50,963 nucleotides of DNA from a virus. The notes beneath the pieces were generated by a model. It saw only the letters and a list, made by a program, of their open reading frames with translations. It had not been told where the DNA came from and made no database searches. Location of the stretch: positions 1 to 50,963 of IMG/VR virus record IMGVR_UViG_3300025520_000101. One strand, written 5' to 3'. Position numbers and translations under genes: made by a program. This document shows, piece by piece, positions 31,385 to 40,758 of this stretch; within the stretch, counting starts at the first letter, position 1; every line of letters starts with the position of its first letter.

Positions 31385-33892
31385 TTAATCTTCTCGTACA
31401 GCATCTGTATCGAAAATCCTATCCAGTTCCTCGTTTGATGTTATGCCACGAACTTTATTCCTAATCGTTGTTTTTCCCATATCTAGTCGATAGAAATGTT
31501 CACGACCATCTACACCTTTTTTAAGTCGAATGAGCTGAATCCTGCCAAATATATCCCAATGCTTCTCTGCGAATTTTGCTAAACCCACTGCCTTAGGATA
31601 ATTGTCTTTTCGGCTAGGATCGTGTGGTTCTAAAATATCAAAAACATAACCTTGTGCATCAGATCTAACAATAACTAAATCCGGGAACATAGGAGTGGTG
31701 ACACCGCTGACTTCGTAAGGGATTTCTAGTGACCACTTTTTGCGGTCAAGATTACGTAACCAGCATACAGCACCATTGTTAAGCTCTTCTGTAACAACTC
31801 CGCTTTCCCATGGATTCAGTGATGTTTCAAATGTGCCATCCTCAGAACAATAAAGATGCTGCTCAAATTTTATGCTATTATCTGGTATAGAAAAATCGAT
31901 TGAATCTGGTAGTATCCATGGTACAGATATCGGTTGTACAGAAGCATTAGTTAATCTTTCATAGACATTCTTTCGTGCCTCGCTAAGTCTAGCAATGGAT
32001 CGCTTGTTGTTTTCGTACAGTGTTATGAATTCTTCCTCAGCATAGTCATTAATCCTTTCCATTGCATCAGTATCATGTGTAAGAATGATGATTTCTTTTT
32101 TTACATCAATATGGTCTCGGGTACTATGACGAATCCAATATTCCTTGTGTAAACCCTCTCCCAACAACTTTCCGGCTTGCTCAAAATGTCGGGAAATATC
32201 AAAATCGGACATGGTCATTGTCTGTGTTTCTTCATCAAAGGAATAGGCATTGTCTCCGTATTCAAATATCAGTGTACCGAGAGCAAAACCAGTAATTGAA
32301 GCCCCTCGAGTGTCAAAGTCTCCGCTTTCTTTTATCCGTGATATCTCATCATCCATTTTTGATAAAACTGCATTTTTAACAGCTTTCTGCGCCCCTAAGT
32401 CGATACCATCCATTGTCAGCGCACGGGAAAGCTGTATTAATAATTTAAGTGGTGCCTGCTTTCGAGATGAATCTATCCGATAAGTTATGAGGTTATCCAT
32501 TGCCTCAAATACATCGGAATAGGCAAGGTTTCGTCCAAGTGTAACAAGCTCTTTACTGGTACCTGTTTCAGTGGGCATAGCAGCCTCGCTGTCACGCAAA
32601 GCATTGACTACATTTTTCACTGTTTCTTCATCAAAGTATGGAAGAAATAGGCTGACACTATTAAGCTCTGCGTCGGAAGAAATCCGTCTTGCCAAAGGCG
32701 TACGTATCATACGTCCCAGCAACTGAGCGATATAAGTATAATCTTGTGCACTGCGGAATGACATCATCGTTTCAGCTCGTGGGCAATCCCAACCTGTGGA
32801 AAGATTCATTTTGAAGAATACGATTAATACACTTTCATCCTCCTGAATTCGAGAGGCTTCAATTTGCTGAATTTCAACGTCACGTATTTTAAGAGTTCCA
32901 TGGTCATTGAAAGTATGTACCGCTTCTCCAGGCTGTAATTTGCGTCCCAGCGTTTCTTCTAGTAAATCGATGCAAGCCCCCAAATCGGTTTGGGTTGCTA
33001 TACGATCATTTCCATCTTCAACTTGAATAACAAGAATAGGGTTTATCACTTTTTCATCTTCGCGCTCACAGTAAGTCTTCCAATGAGTGCATTTTTTGCG
33101 CCAATTATCAACTGCCCCTTTAAACATGGTCATATCAGCATTGAATTGAATATCTGGATAGTGAATAATAATTCTATCTTTCAAAAGACCTGACTCACGA
33201 ACATGCTCAGGTGGAACGATGACTTTTTGAACCGTTGAAGTCGTTCCGGCAATTAAGTTATCAAATCTCTGAGGGGTTGCAGTTACACCTATAACTAAAG
33301 GCATGACGCAAAGACCGTCATCTTCACTACCCTTAATGAATTTTTGCATGATAGATTGAGCCTTATTTTCTGCTTGCACAGAGGTATAAGTTCCTCTATG
33401 TGCTTCATCTATCACCACATAAAACTTTTTAGGAATCTGTTTTGCAGTATTAGTAAGGGTTTCCCATATAGAATACTGACGCTTATCAGATGTTGAAGTC
33501 AGTAGCTTATCAGAACCTAGTTTTTGTGTATTTAGAAAATAAACGCAACCACCTTCGAGATACTCAGCACTAAAATTTGAATCTATAGTCACTAAGTCTC
33601 TAACACGGATTTTATCCGACTTGCTTTCAATTTTTAGCCGTGTTTGCTCATTGAGCTCTGGTGAATCGGAAAGCCAAACAAAAACTGAATCTGGATCTCC
33701 GATGTTGTCCTCGTTACCATAGAGTATTTCCTCAAAAAGAGTCGTCATAATAATAGTTTTTCCCGAACCAGTAGGTGCGGAAAACGAGATTATCTGAGGC
33801 TTATTTTCACGCCACACTGCATGAGCATCTTTAATTGCAGAATGCAGTTCACCAAGGGCTGTTTCCTGAAAAGGAAATAGTATATCTCTCAT
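31385..33892 (-). CDS. Type III-like restriction helicase/nuclease (Res)
   Basis: 835 residues, ATG right after the methylase stop with AGGAGGG upstream. Superfamily 2 helicase motifs: Walker A APTGSGKT (residues 39-46), VVIDEAHRG (about 165), GVTATPQRF, and motif VI YIAQLLGRMIRTP. The C-terminal nuclease-like region has PDLVIV ... FDILEPHDPSRKDN ... KAVGLA: a D and E are present, but the usual ExK reads EPH, so cleavage chemistry is uncertain or uses the later lysine. With the methylase it should form a Type III-like complex. Here it ends a six-gene operon that also encodes ABC-three-component-like proteins. Confidence 0.8.
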   Translation of the reverse strand: MRDILFPFQETALGELHSAIKDAHAVWRENKPQIISFSAPTGSGKTIIMTTLFEEILYGNEDNIGDPDSVFVWLSDSPELNEQTRLKIESKSDKIRVRDLVTIDSNFSAEYLEGGCVYFLNTQKLGSDKLLTSTSDKRQYSIWETLTNTAKQIPKKFYVVIDEAHRGTYTSVQAENKAQSIMQKFIKGSEDDGLCVMPLVIGVTATPQRFDNLIAGTTSTVQKVIVPPEHVRESGLLKDRIIIHYPDIQFNADMTMFKGAVDNWRKKCTHWKTYCEREDEKVINPILVIQVEDGNDRIATQTDLGACIDLLEETLGRKLQPGEAVHTFNDHGTLKIRDVEIQQIEASRIQEDESVLIVFFKMNLSTGWDCPRAETMMSFRSAQDYTYIAQLLGRMIRTPLARRISSDAELNSVSLFLPYFDEETVKNVVNALRDSEAAMPTETGTSKELVTLGRNLAYSDVFEAMDNLITYRIDSSRKQAPLKLLIQLSRALTMDGIDLGAQKAVKNAVLSKMDDEISRIKESGDFDTRGASITGFALGTLIFEYGDNAYSFDEETQTMTMSDFDISRHFEQAGKLLGEGLHKEYWIRHSTRDHIDVKKEIIILTHDTDAMERINDYAEEEFITLYENNKRSIARLSEARKNVYERLTNASVQPISVPWILPDSIDFSIPDNSIKFEQHLYCSEDGTFETSLNPWESGVVTEELNNGAVCWLRNLDRKKWSLEIPYEVSGVTTPMFPDLVIVRSDAQGYVFDILEPHDPSRKDNYPKAVGLAKFAEKHWDIFGRIQLIRLKKGVDGREHFYRLDMGKTTIRNKVRGITSNEELDRIFDTDAVRED

Positions 33893-36346
33893 TTATGAAT
33901 CCCTCCTGCTCCCTAATACAAAGTTATCGATGTAATCACGATATAGTTGGTATGTGTTATTTGCTTTAACTCCCGAAGTCATTTCGCGGAAGGCTTCCTC
34001 GGAGTTGGTGACGAAATAGATAACTCTAATATTATCTTCCTCCGAAAGTTTTTCAGCAAACTCAGCATACTTTGTTTCATCAATTAGAATAGCGAAGCCG
34101 TTCTGCGGTAGAATTAACATTTCCGGTTCCTCATTGCTACTTACTTCAGGCCGCTTACCGATTGCACCAGATTTAAGCCAAAGTAAGGGTAATATTTCAC
34201 GGAACTGTTGCCCCAGTGACACGCTGGTTTTATCCAAGAAATCCAGCTTGTAGTATTCTACGTTGGTTGGAAAGCCTTCGCTCATTGGACGCTTAACTTG
34301 TGATGTTACATTTATAAGGCCGAGCAAGTCGGAAACCTTCGCTTTAATTCTCTTGAATACCGCTGCTTCCTTAACAACAATGTAAAAGTCTATGATGTGG
34401 TCTTGACCTTCCAGCTCATCCAACCATTCATCAACAGCATTTACATCAAAAAGAATCGATGCCGTATGTTTATCCGAAACGATGAATTTACTATCCGCTT
34501 TTACCAACGTTTGTGGAAGTTGCGTTTTTCCTTCCTTGCTACGAAGCAAAGAGACAAGCTGCTTCTTGGCACTGCTCTTTAGAACTTCGAAGTCTTCAGC
34601 AAAGCCAAGTTGATAGAATGAGCGTTCAACTTCTTTTGTTTCAGTCAGGGTTGTAAAGTAATCGCCTGTCAAGACCGTACCGTCGTCACGATTGCCAAGG
34701 GTGCTATATTTTGTCCTCGGCCAAGTTACTGCTCGGCAAATTCCCTGTTTTTCCCATTCAGGATCACCCGGCTGATAGCCGCTCCTTTGTAAATTCCGTG
34801 CCTCGTCAACAGAAACTTCATTGTTGGTAACTAGTATGCATCGCCTGTGACCGCTGTCCTCAGCGTTCAATAGATTCACGGCGTGGAGAGTCGTACCACT
34901 CCCAGCGAAGAAATCAACAATGAGAGCATTTGGGTTATCTTTAATTACCACACCAAGCGCATCATGTACCGCATAAAGTGATTTAGGGAAAGAAAATGTA
35001 TTGGGTTTATTGAGTATACTTGTAATCATGTCAGTTCCATATGTTCCTGCATTGTGAGAGTTTCGGTACCAAACAGTTCGGACGAGCTGATTTGTCTCTC
35101 CAGCATATTCCACCTCAACGGCTCCAGTAACATTGTTACGCCCAGTTATGATTATCTCTCCACGTTCAATCTGTTCGCGTTGTTTCTTAAACAAATATTT
35201 AATAGGCCATGTCTTTCGCTTAGGATCGAATTTTCCAACAGAAACATATCCAAGCTCTATCATCTTATTTAAAGTTTCATTGCTCATTGACCATCGGCCT
35301 TCTGATAAATCAGTTCGAACGGGCCATGCTGCTTTATATCCATCTATAGTAGCATCGTAATCAGGGTGTTCTCCTAATGGTAAAACATCCCCAGCCTTGA
35401 CAACCCGGCTATTTTCTTCATCAATTAATATTGGATAGTATAAATTAGGTGAATCTTGCCTATATGAATCACTGCCTCGTCTAAGTAAAGATGCCCATGT
35501 TACCTTTTTAGAAAAAGTATCGTTTTCGCCAAGCATTCTATCGTACCAACTTGAAATATTCGCCATCGGCATAAAAACATAAATAATATACTCCTCAACT
35601 CGAGCAAAATGTCCTTGTGATACGCCTTTATAATTAATTACGTCAGTTACCATCTGAATATGAGCCTCAGGGAAAAGCTCCGCAAGTAAAGTGCGAAGAT
35701 GATGAACTTCGTGCTCATCGATTGTAACAATCAATATACCCGTATCAGGGTTCAATATCCTTCTAGCAATTTTTAATCTTTTTTGCATCATTGAAAGCCA
35801 TTTGCTATGGCGCCAGTTATCACTAGAATCTACGTAATCATTATTGTATTTCCAATCCCGCGCACCTGTGTTGTATGGTGGATCAATATAAATACAATCA
35901 ACCTTCTTGGGGTAGAGATATTCTAGTAACTGAAGTGCATGGTAATTATCTGCTTCAATGATTGAATGCCATAAATTACTATCAGGCGCATTTTCTACAG
36001 AATCAATTGGCTGAAGAGTAGGAAATATCGGTTCCCCAAACTGAGCAACTGAAACTAACTCCATAAGTGGGGAGTTCATTATATCCCCTGTTGTTTTATT
36101 ACGGCAAATAGCAGAATCACCATCTATTTTTATTACTGTATATACATCATTAATGTGGCCAGTTTTTAACGCAACTGTCGAACCGCGTTTGATAGGAACG
36201 TTGTAAAGAGGAGTACATTCTGGGATATGCTCCTCAAATACGAGTCCAAATTTTTTATTTTTTGAAATGCGGGCAAATTCCTGTTCCAAGCGGCTACGCA
36301 AGGAAGTGTCCGGAATTTGGCGCAATAAATCATCAATTGCAGCCAT
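33893..36346 (-). CDS. Type III-like N6-adenine methylase (Mod)
   Basis: 817 residues from ATG 36346 behind AGGAGGA. The catalytic motif IV IYIDPPYNTG (about residue 155) comes before motif I IVDFFAGSGTT, the order of beta-class methylases of Type III systems. NWRHSKWLSMMQKRLKIARR follows motif IV as in Mod proteins. Between the two lies the target-recognition region. It should methylate one strand of an asymmetric adenine-containing site, protecting host DNA, and is needed for Res activity. Long for a Mod (often about 600-680 residues), with extra N-terminal sequence. Confidence 0.85.
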   Translation of the reverse strand: MAAIDDLLRQIPDTSLRSRLEQEFARISKNKKFGLVFEEHIPECTPLYNVPIKRGSTVALKTGHINDVYTVIKIDGDSAICRNKTTGDIMNSPLMELVSVAQFGEPIFPTLQPIDSVENAPDSNLWHSIIEADNYHALQLLEYLYPKKVDCIYIDPPYNTGARDWKYNNDYVDSSDNWRHSKWLSMMQKRLKIARRILNPDTGILIVTIDEHEVHHLRTLLAELFPEAHIQMVTDVINYKGVSQGHFARVEEYIIYVFMPMANISSWYDRMLGENDTFSKKVTWASLLRRGSDSYRQDSPNLYYPILIDEENSRVVKAGDVLPLGEHPDYDATIDGYKAAWPVRTDLSEGRWSMSNETLNKMIELGYVSVGKFDPKRKTWPIKYLFKKQREQIERGEIIITGRNNVTGAVEVEYAGETNQLVRTVWYRNSHNAGTYGTDMITSILNKPNTFSFPKSLYAVHDALGVVIKDNPNALIVDFFAGSGTTLHAVNLLNAEDSGHRRCILVTNNEVSVDEARNLQRSGYQPGDPEWEKQGICRAVTWPRTKYSTLGNRDDGTVLTGDYFTTLTETKEVERSFYQLGFAEDFEVLKSSAKKQLVSLLRSKEGKTQLPQTLVKADSKFIVSDKHTASILFDVNAVDEWLDELEGQDHIIDFYIVVKEAAVFKRIKAKVSDLLGLINVTSQVKRPMSEGFPTNVEYYKLDFLDKTSVSLGQQFREILPLLWLKSGAIGKRPEVSSNEEPEMLILPQNGFAILIDETKYAEFAEKLSEEDNIRVIYFVTNSEEAFREMTSGVKANNTYQLYRDYIDNFVLGSRRDS

Positions 36347-36365
36347 TTCTTTTGATCCTCCTATG

Positions 36366-38006
36366 TTAATAATCATTCGATTCGTATTTACTCCACGAAC
36401 GACCAAATAATTCATTTCCGTCCGATAAGCGTAAGATTGCTGTCTCTTCTAAGATTTTATGAGCCTTTGTAGTTGTAGAGTCAGCTTTATCAAATGCAAT
36501 AAAAACCTGACGTCTACTGGTCTGATAACGTTCCAATATGCGTTCCAGATGAACATCCTCGATACGCTTTAAAATATTTGAATCATGGATAAGTGCAGGG
36601 ATTGGACGTAATTCAAGTATGCTTAAATCGTACACAACAAGGCTCTTGTATGCTGTTCCCTCACTTGTATTGCTAGGTGTTTCAAAGACGATCTCCTTTT
36701 GAGGAGTGATATACAAAAGAGGGGCAGTTTCCTGTTCCTCAGTTACTACACCGTTAATTTTATTCATGCGCAGATTTATGTCATCTTGTATTTCATCCAA
36801 TTTTTCAGTTTGTTGCTGCAACAGTTTTTCAAGTATTTGTTCTGCATCAGCTCGTGCATCCTGAAGCTCTTTTTGATGAATCAATTCCGCTGTTTCTTCC
36901 TCAAGCTTATCAATACTTTTAGACACATTAACACACTGAGATAGTACTCTCTCAGACATCTCTTTTGCAAGACCAGACTCTTCAATTTTTCGATTAAGTC
37001 GCATAATCTCTTGATCATACTGATTGATTAACGGTTGTAATCGTTCGATTTCCTGATTCATTTCTTCGCCAAGGATTTCCCTAATTTTCTTATGAAAATA
37101 TTCAATCTCTTCAAAAGCTTTTATATTAGTGTTTGGGAAAAAATGTACCAAGGAATCAAATTCACTTGCGGTGTCTACTTTGTTATCAGCAATATTGCTC
37201 TTTATAGCATTAAGTTGTGATTGGAGGCGATTACGCTTGCGAACAAAGCTATTTAATTCTTTTTGAATTGCTGTTATTCTCTCAAACGCCTGAGTGTCAA
37301 ATCCAAACAAGGCTAATTGAGCTTCTTCACTATTTTTCATTAGCTTTTGAAGTCTATTCCTCAACGACTCTATTGTTTTTTGGTTACTCTCAATTTTCTC
37401 TATGTCAACCTTTTGGCGCTGGCGAGATTTAAGTTGTGAAGACTTAATTCCGAGTTCTTCCTCCATACTTCTTATAGAAGCAAGAATTCTATAGTGCCCG
37501 AATAGCTTTAATAGAAAATCTACAGCCTTTTCATCCTGTTCACGAGGTTTTACAAGCAACGGATACTTTTCAAGTGTATTTTCACGGCCATAGATACGGA
37601 AAAAACGCTCGGTTATTTCTGAAAATGCAAGGGAAGGAATCCCAATTTTATATTCCTGAAACAGAAATTTCCGAAAATCTTCTAGCGATAATTTTGTAAT
37701 GAAATGGCCCTCTTCATCACTCCGATATACATTTTTAGGATCATCCGTACTTCTATAGAAATAGTATGGTTGTTCATCAAACTCGAAAGTGAAATAGATG
37801 ATATGCGAACCTATTTCCTTTTTTATATCATCAGTTAGGGAGTAGTAGCTTTCACCGCCGAATACATAATCTATAATCCATAGAAATGTTGATTTTCCGA
37901 TTGCATTACTACCACCTGCACTACCTAAAACTGTATTTAGACCAGAGTTAAACCGGATAACTCGATGATCCGGTGCAAATTTATCACACTGAATTTCCTT
38001 TAACAT
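36366..38006 (-). CDS. DUF2326-type SMC/ABC-like ATPase
   Basis: 546 residues from ATG 38006 with GGGAGGG upstream, inside the preceding gene. Walker A GGSNAIGKSTF (about residues 32-42), a long coiled coil (about 170-410), then KSLVVYDLSIL and RRQVFIAFDKAD near the C-terminus, as in DUF2326 ATPases of ABC-three-component (ABC-3C) systems. These are thought to sense nucleic acid and trigger an effector. The stop overlaps the next ribosome region. It likely works with the two upstream gene products and may gate the Type III-like pair. Confidence 0.8.
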   Translation of the reverse strand: MLKEIQCDKFAPDHRVIRFNSGLNTVLGSAGGSNAIGKSTFLWIIDYVFGGESYYSLTDDIKKEIGSHIIYFTFEFDEQPYYFYRSTDDPKNVYRSDEEGHFITKLSLEDFRKFLFQEYKIGIPSLAFSEITERFFRIYGRENTLEKYPLLVKPREQDEKAVDFLLKLFGHYRILASIRSMEEELGIKSSQLKSRQRQKVDIEKIESNQKTIESLRNRLQKLMKNSEEAQLALFGFDTQAFERITAIQKELNSFVRKRNRLQSQLNAIKSNIADNKVDTASEFDSLVHFFPNTNIKAFEEIEYFHKKIREILGEEMNQEIERLQPLINQYDQEIMRLNRKIEESGLAKEMSERVLSQCVNVSKSIDKLEEETAELIHQKELQDARADAEQILEKLLQQQTEKLDEIQDDINLRMNKINGVVTEEQETAPLLYITPQKEIVFETPSNTSEGTAYKSLVVYDLSILELRPIPALIHDSNILKRIEDVHLERILERYQTSRRQVFIAFDKADSTTTKAHKILEETAILRLSDGNELFGRSWSKYESNDY

Positions 38007-38223
38007 AGCGAAGCACCCTCCCTTCCTCAATTAATTCAATTTTACCTAATGCAAACAAACAGTTTAAAGCACTTAGAAAATCAGCTAAGTCCTTTTTACG
38101 AGAAGCTGTTATTTCAAACAACTCTTTAGGGGACATGTCCTGCTGCGTTAATGCCTCTAAGATATCCGGAAAAAGAGCAATAACGCTATTAGTATAGGGA
38201 ATTACTTTATTTGGTAACCTCAT
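37984..38223 (-). CDS. ABC-3C middle component-like small protein
   Basis: 79 residues from ATG 38223 (GAGGTG upstream), overlapping both neighbours. It looks like a small winged-helix adaptor (FPDILEALTQQDMSPKELFE ... LADFLSALNCLFALGKIELI ... RVLRYV). Size, fold and place between the CTD-like and DUF2326 genes fit an ABC-3C middle component; the subgroup is not assigned. Confidence 0.65.
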   Translation of the reverse strand: MRLPNKVIPYTNSVIALFPDILEALTQQDMSPKELFEITASRKKDLADFLSALNCLFALGKIELIEEGRVLRYVKGNSV

Positions 38224-39445
38224 CGAACACCTCACACCTTTGTACGAAGTAGGAGATTATAATCTCACACGCTCCTCTATATTTGCGGCCTGTCTTTTCA
38301 AACAATGTTTCAACAAGCAGATAGTAAATTTCGCTTTGTGATATATGTGATTCACTTGCATCTTCATACATCCGTCTAATGCTTTTAGCAAACCTATCAA
38401 CGTTTAATCTGTTTTCACCAGCTAGCCGATATAATGAATCGTTTACCCCCTCATATAACTGCCTGACATCAAACAGCACCCGATCCTTCAACCGCTTTTC
38501 GGTAATTTTATTCTCAACCTTAACAGGCTTGATTTTTAGCTGTGTATCATCGGTAACATCCATTAAATCTACTTCCCGAAGTACTTGTTCAATTTGTTTT
38601 TCTAGTGTATATCGCGAAGTAGCATCCCTTGCTATCATAAGATTTTCCAGGTCACGCTTGTCCGAAAGCAAAGCCAATTTCTCTTCTTCGGAGGCACTCT
38701 GGATTTCGCGTTCACACTCAACACACAGAAGCACTTCATCCGTTTCTGAAAGGCGAACGACTTTAGCGTAGTTAATGTCATTGCCTTCTTTTTTAATACC
38801 TAAAACTCTTCCGCACTTTTGGCATTTGCCCCCTGTTTCTGCAAGCAACACGAGAGAGTGGGCGTCAATCGCAATTTCGTAAGCAGTCTCTGGAATCAAA
38901 TTACTATATGCCGTAATGAAGCTTATGTCTAATTTTTTATCTTCAAAGGAATGTATGTACTCATCTGTTATCTCACTAACACTGCCTTCGCAATTTCGAT
39001 TTTCGACGTAAAGCACTGTATAAAGTAGGATTCCTGCAAGGAAGTCCTCCAATACAAAGGAATTACGCTTTATGATATCTTCCTTTGTCATGCGGTTTAC
39101 TATTTCAACAATTGTATCAGGCTCGATAGAGTTATCAGATGCAATAATGTCTTTTAGGGCTAAAACGATTAGGCTTCTCTTATTACTATTCAACATCTGG
39201 AGAATGTTTTGCTTAAAGTAATCTGAAATATCATGAGGATCTACATCAGGAGCTGTTTCAGTTACTATTGGGGATAAATTTTTTTTGCCTAGTATTAAAT
39301 CTGAAACGGTACCATCTTCACCACTAATATCATAAGTGGGCGCAATAGAAAGAAGCATGGTACCACACAATCGTTTTTGTGTAACTCTTTTAGCCATGCA
39401 TTTCTTTAAAATTGTTGCAAAAGTACCAAAGCATAACTTTTTCAT
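38207..39445 (-). CDS. ABC-3C C-terminal-domain-like protein with zinc ribbon
   Basis: 412 residues from ATG 39445 with AAGGGGG upstream. The middle has a CxxC ... CxxC pair (CQKCGRVLGIK ... CVECERE, about residues 230-275), and the end is helical (SQSEIYYLLVETLFEKTGRKY ...). In ABC-3C operons the third component carries such a C-terminal domain and selects the target or effector; the position before the middle component and the ATPase agrees. Also seen is SIAPTYDISGEDGTVSDLIL near the start. No enzyme motif is visible. Confidence 0.65.
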   Translation of the reverse strand: MKKLCFGTFATILKKCMAKRVTQKRLCGTMLLSIAPTYDISGEDGTVSDLILGKKNLSPIVTETAPDVDPHDISDYFKQNILQMLNSNKRSLIVLALKDIIASDNSIEPDTIVEIVNRMTKEDIIKRNSFVLEDFLAGILLYTVLYVENRNCEGSVSEITDEYIHSFEDKKLDISFITAYSNLIPETAYEIAIDAHSLVLLAETGGKCQKCGRVLGIKKEGNDINYAKVVRLSETDEVLLCVECEREIQSASEEEKLALLSDKRDLENLMIARDATSRYTLEKQIEQVLREVDLMDVTDDTQLKIKPVKVENKITEKRLKDRVLFDVRQLYEGVNDSLYRLAGENRLNVDRFAKSIRRMYEDASESHISQSEIYYLLVETLFEKTGRKYRGACEIIISYFVQRCEVFDEVTK

Positions 39446-39468
39446 ACATTGCGCCCCCTTCAATAATT

Positions 39469-39687
39469 TTATTTCTTCGGAGTATCATCATCGATGTAGT
39501 CAACGATATCGCCTATGTTAACTTCAAGAGCTTTACAGATTCTTCCTAACACATCCATGCTTACCGGTAAATCTTTACCCATTTTTGCTAACGTTGTTGA
39601 AGTTAAATTTGTTCTTTCCATTAAATCCTTTTTCAACATCTTTTTATCAATTAAAAGCTTCCATAGTTTATTATAACTAAATGCCAT
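39469..39687 (-). CDS. XRE-family small regulator
   Basis: 72 residues. A classic HTH_3/XRE fold: YNKLWKLLIDKKMLKKDLMERTNLTSTTLAKM then GRICKALEVNIGDIVDY. It resembles YozG-type regulators. First gene of the leftward defence operon, directly behind its promoter, so it may repress itself and the operon; it could also be the lysogenic regulator of the neighbouring prophage. The ATG has GGAGGG upstream. Confidence 0.8.
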   Translation of the reverse strand: MAFSYNKLWKLLIDKKMLKKDLMERTNLTSTTLAKMGKDLPVSMDVLGRICKALEVNIGDIVDYIDDDTPKK

Positions 39688-39740
39688 TTTTAACGCCCTC
39701 CAAGCACTATTGGATGGTTTTTATTGATGCGTATTTACTA

Positions 39741-39813
39741 ATTATAGCAATTTACTAAGCGAATTTCAATCAATAATCTAAAAATACTAAGTATTTCTTT
39801 ACAAATGCTTAGT
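39741..39813 (-). promoter_or_regulatory. Defence-operon promoter with CTTAGT half-sites
   Basis: Minus strand: -35 TTGAAA (39764-39769), 17-bp spacer, -10 TATAAT (39741-39746). The hexamer CTTAGT or its complement ACTAAG occurs in the spacer (39754-39760) and upstream (39786-39792, 39807-39813). These are candidate binding sites of the XRE protein. Confidence 0.75.
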
Positions 39814-39842
39814 TTTTTTGTCGTGATGTAAAAAAAGAATTT

Positions 39843-39882
39843 GCGGAGTATCAGCGGAGTGTCAGCAGAGTGCCAGCTGAGG
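39843..39882 (+). repeat. Tandem 11-bp degenerate repeat
   Basis: Four successive units, GCGGAGTATCA, GCGGAGTGTCA, GCAGAGTGCCA and GCTGAGG (truncated), lie in the spacer between the two divergent units. The same bases read in one frame as a peptide without a start, so a decayed coding tail is also possible. The rest of the gene-free stretch 39688-40178 holds the promoter above and the leader below. Confidence 0.5.
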
Positions 39883-40006
39883 ATTTAAGACGCCCAAATT
39901 ATTAGAATTTAAATAGATGGTAAGACAAGCTTACTTTAGCAAATAGAAAAACTTGACCGCTTACCAGCTACAAAAAAAATATATCAAATGCCTGATTTGC
40001 AATAAG

Positions 40007-40175
40007 GGCAAAGGATACATATTGCAACGTTTCAGTCCGTTTAGGATTGTTATGCGTTGCAATAGAAGTACCTTACCTTGTTGCGATCATTTTCAGGATA
40101 TAAGGGTCTGTGTACTTCTAGTACAGGCCTATTTTTGTATCCTTTGCCGCCAGTGCAATCCGGCGGAAAGGATGC
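40007..40175 (+). promoter_or_regulatory. Riboregulator-like leader of the sigma-like gene
   Basis: GGCAAAGGATACA (40007-40019) is an exact complement of TGTATCCTTTGCC (40136-40148). The latter can instead pair, as TATCCTTTGCCGCC (40138-40151, one bulge), with GGCGGAAAGGATG (40162-40174), burying the ribosome site AAAGGA and leaving 4 nt to the ATG at 40179. In between are TATTGCAACG/CGTTGCAATA (40020-40029/40055-40064) and a terminator-like hairpin with TATTTTT (40105-40136). Two mutually exclusive states can thus be drawn. Confidence 0.65.
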
Positions 40176-40178
40176 AAA

Positions 40179-40712
40179 ATGAAAATTAGAATTCTGTATG
40201 ACAACAAACCTACCTATCTGGAGGTGCCAGACGAGGACTGCACTGTAATGATTGATGCGGATTATGAAGACAGGCTATCTTCTGCTGAAGATAAAGAAAC
40301 TGTAACTCGACGATCTGTCCAAGAAATTATAGATGAGCGGTTCAATAAGCCGGAATATAACAACTGGCATAAATTTGATAGACACAGGGGCATGCCCAAG
40401 AAGCCATTTCGCAAGGATGACGAGGCTGAAGATGAAATCGATCATATGGACTATTTTCCTGATAACTCAGATGAAGAGGCTCGGGAGAAGCAGGCAGAGT
40501 ATGAATATATCTGTGAAATTATTCGCAAGAATCTCAAAGAAAAACAGGCAGAACTTCTCATAGCTATCGTCATGGATGGCATTTCTGTAACAGAATATGC
40601 AAGGCGTGAAGGGGTTACAGTAGGTGCCATTTCACATCGCATGGAAACTGCAATGAAAAATTTCAAAAAAGTTTTTCCTAAATCCTCAACTTTCCCCTCT
40701 TCTCAAGGCTAA
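40179..40712 (+). CDS. Sigma-70-like phage regulator
   Basis: 177 residues. The start KIRILYDNKPTYLEVPDEDC is typical of early regulators of Clostridia prophages. The C-terminus has a sigma region 4-like HTH (LKEKQAELLIAIVMDGISVT ... YARREGVTVGAISHRMETAM). It heads the prophage early operon, diverging from the defence operon. The ribosome site lies in a hairpin. Confidence 0.75.
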   Translation: MKIRILYDNKPTYLEVPDEDCTVMIDADYEDRLSSAEDKETVTRRSVQEIIDERFNKPEYNNWHKFDRHRGMPKKPFRKDDEAEDEIDHMDYFPDNSDEEAREKQAEYEYICEIIRKNLKEKQAELLIAIVMDGISVTEYARREGVTVGAISHRMETAMKNFKKVFPKSSTFPSSQG

Positions 40713-40758
40713 AAGGTAGAGGGCAGTACATAAACGCTCTCGGAAAGAGGTGAAGAAC

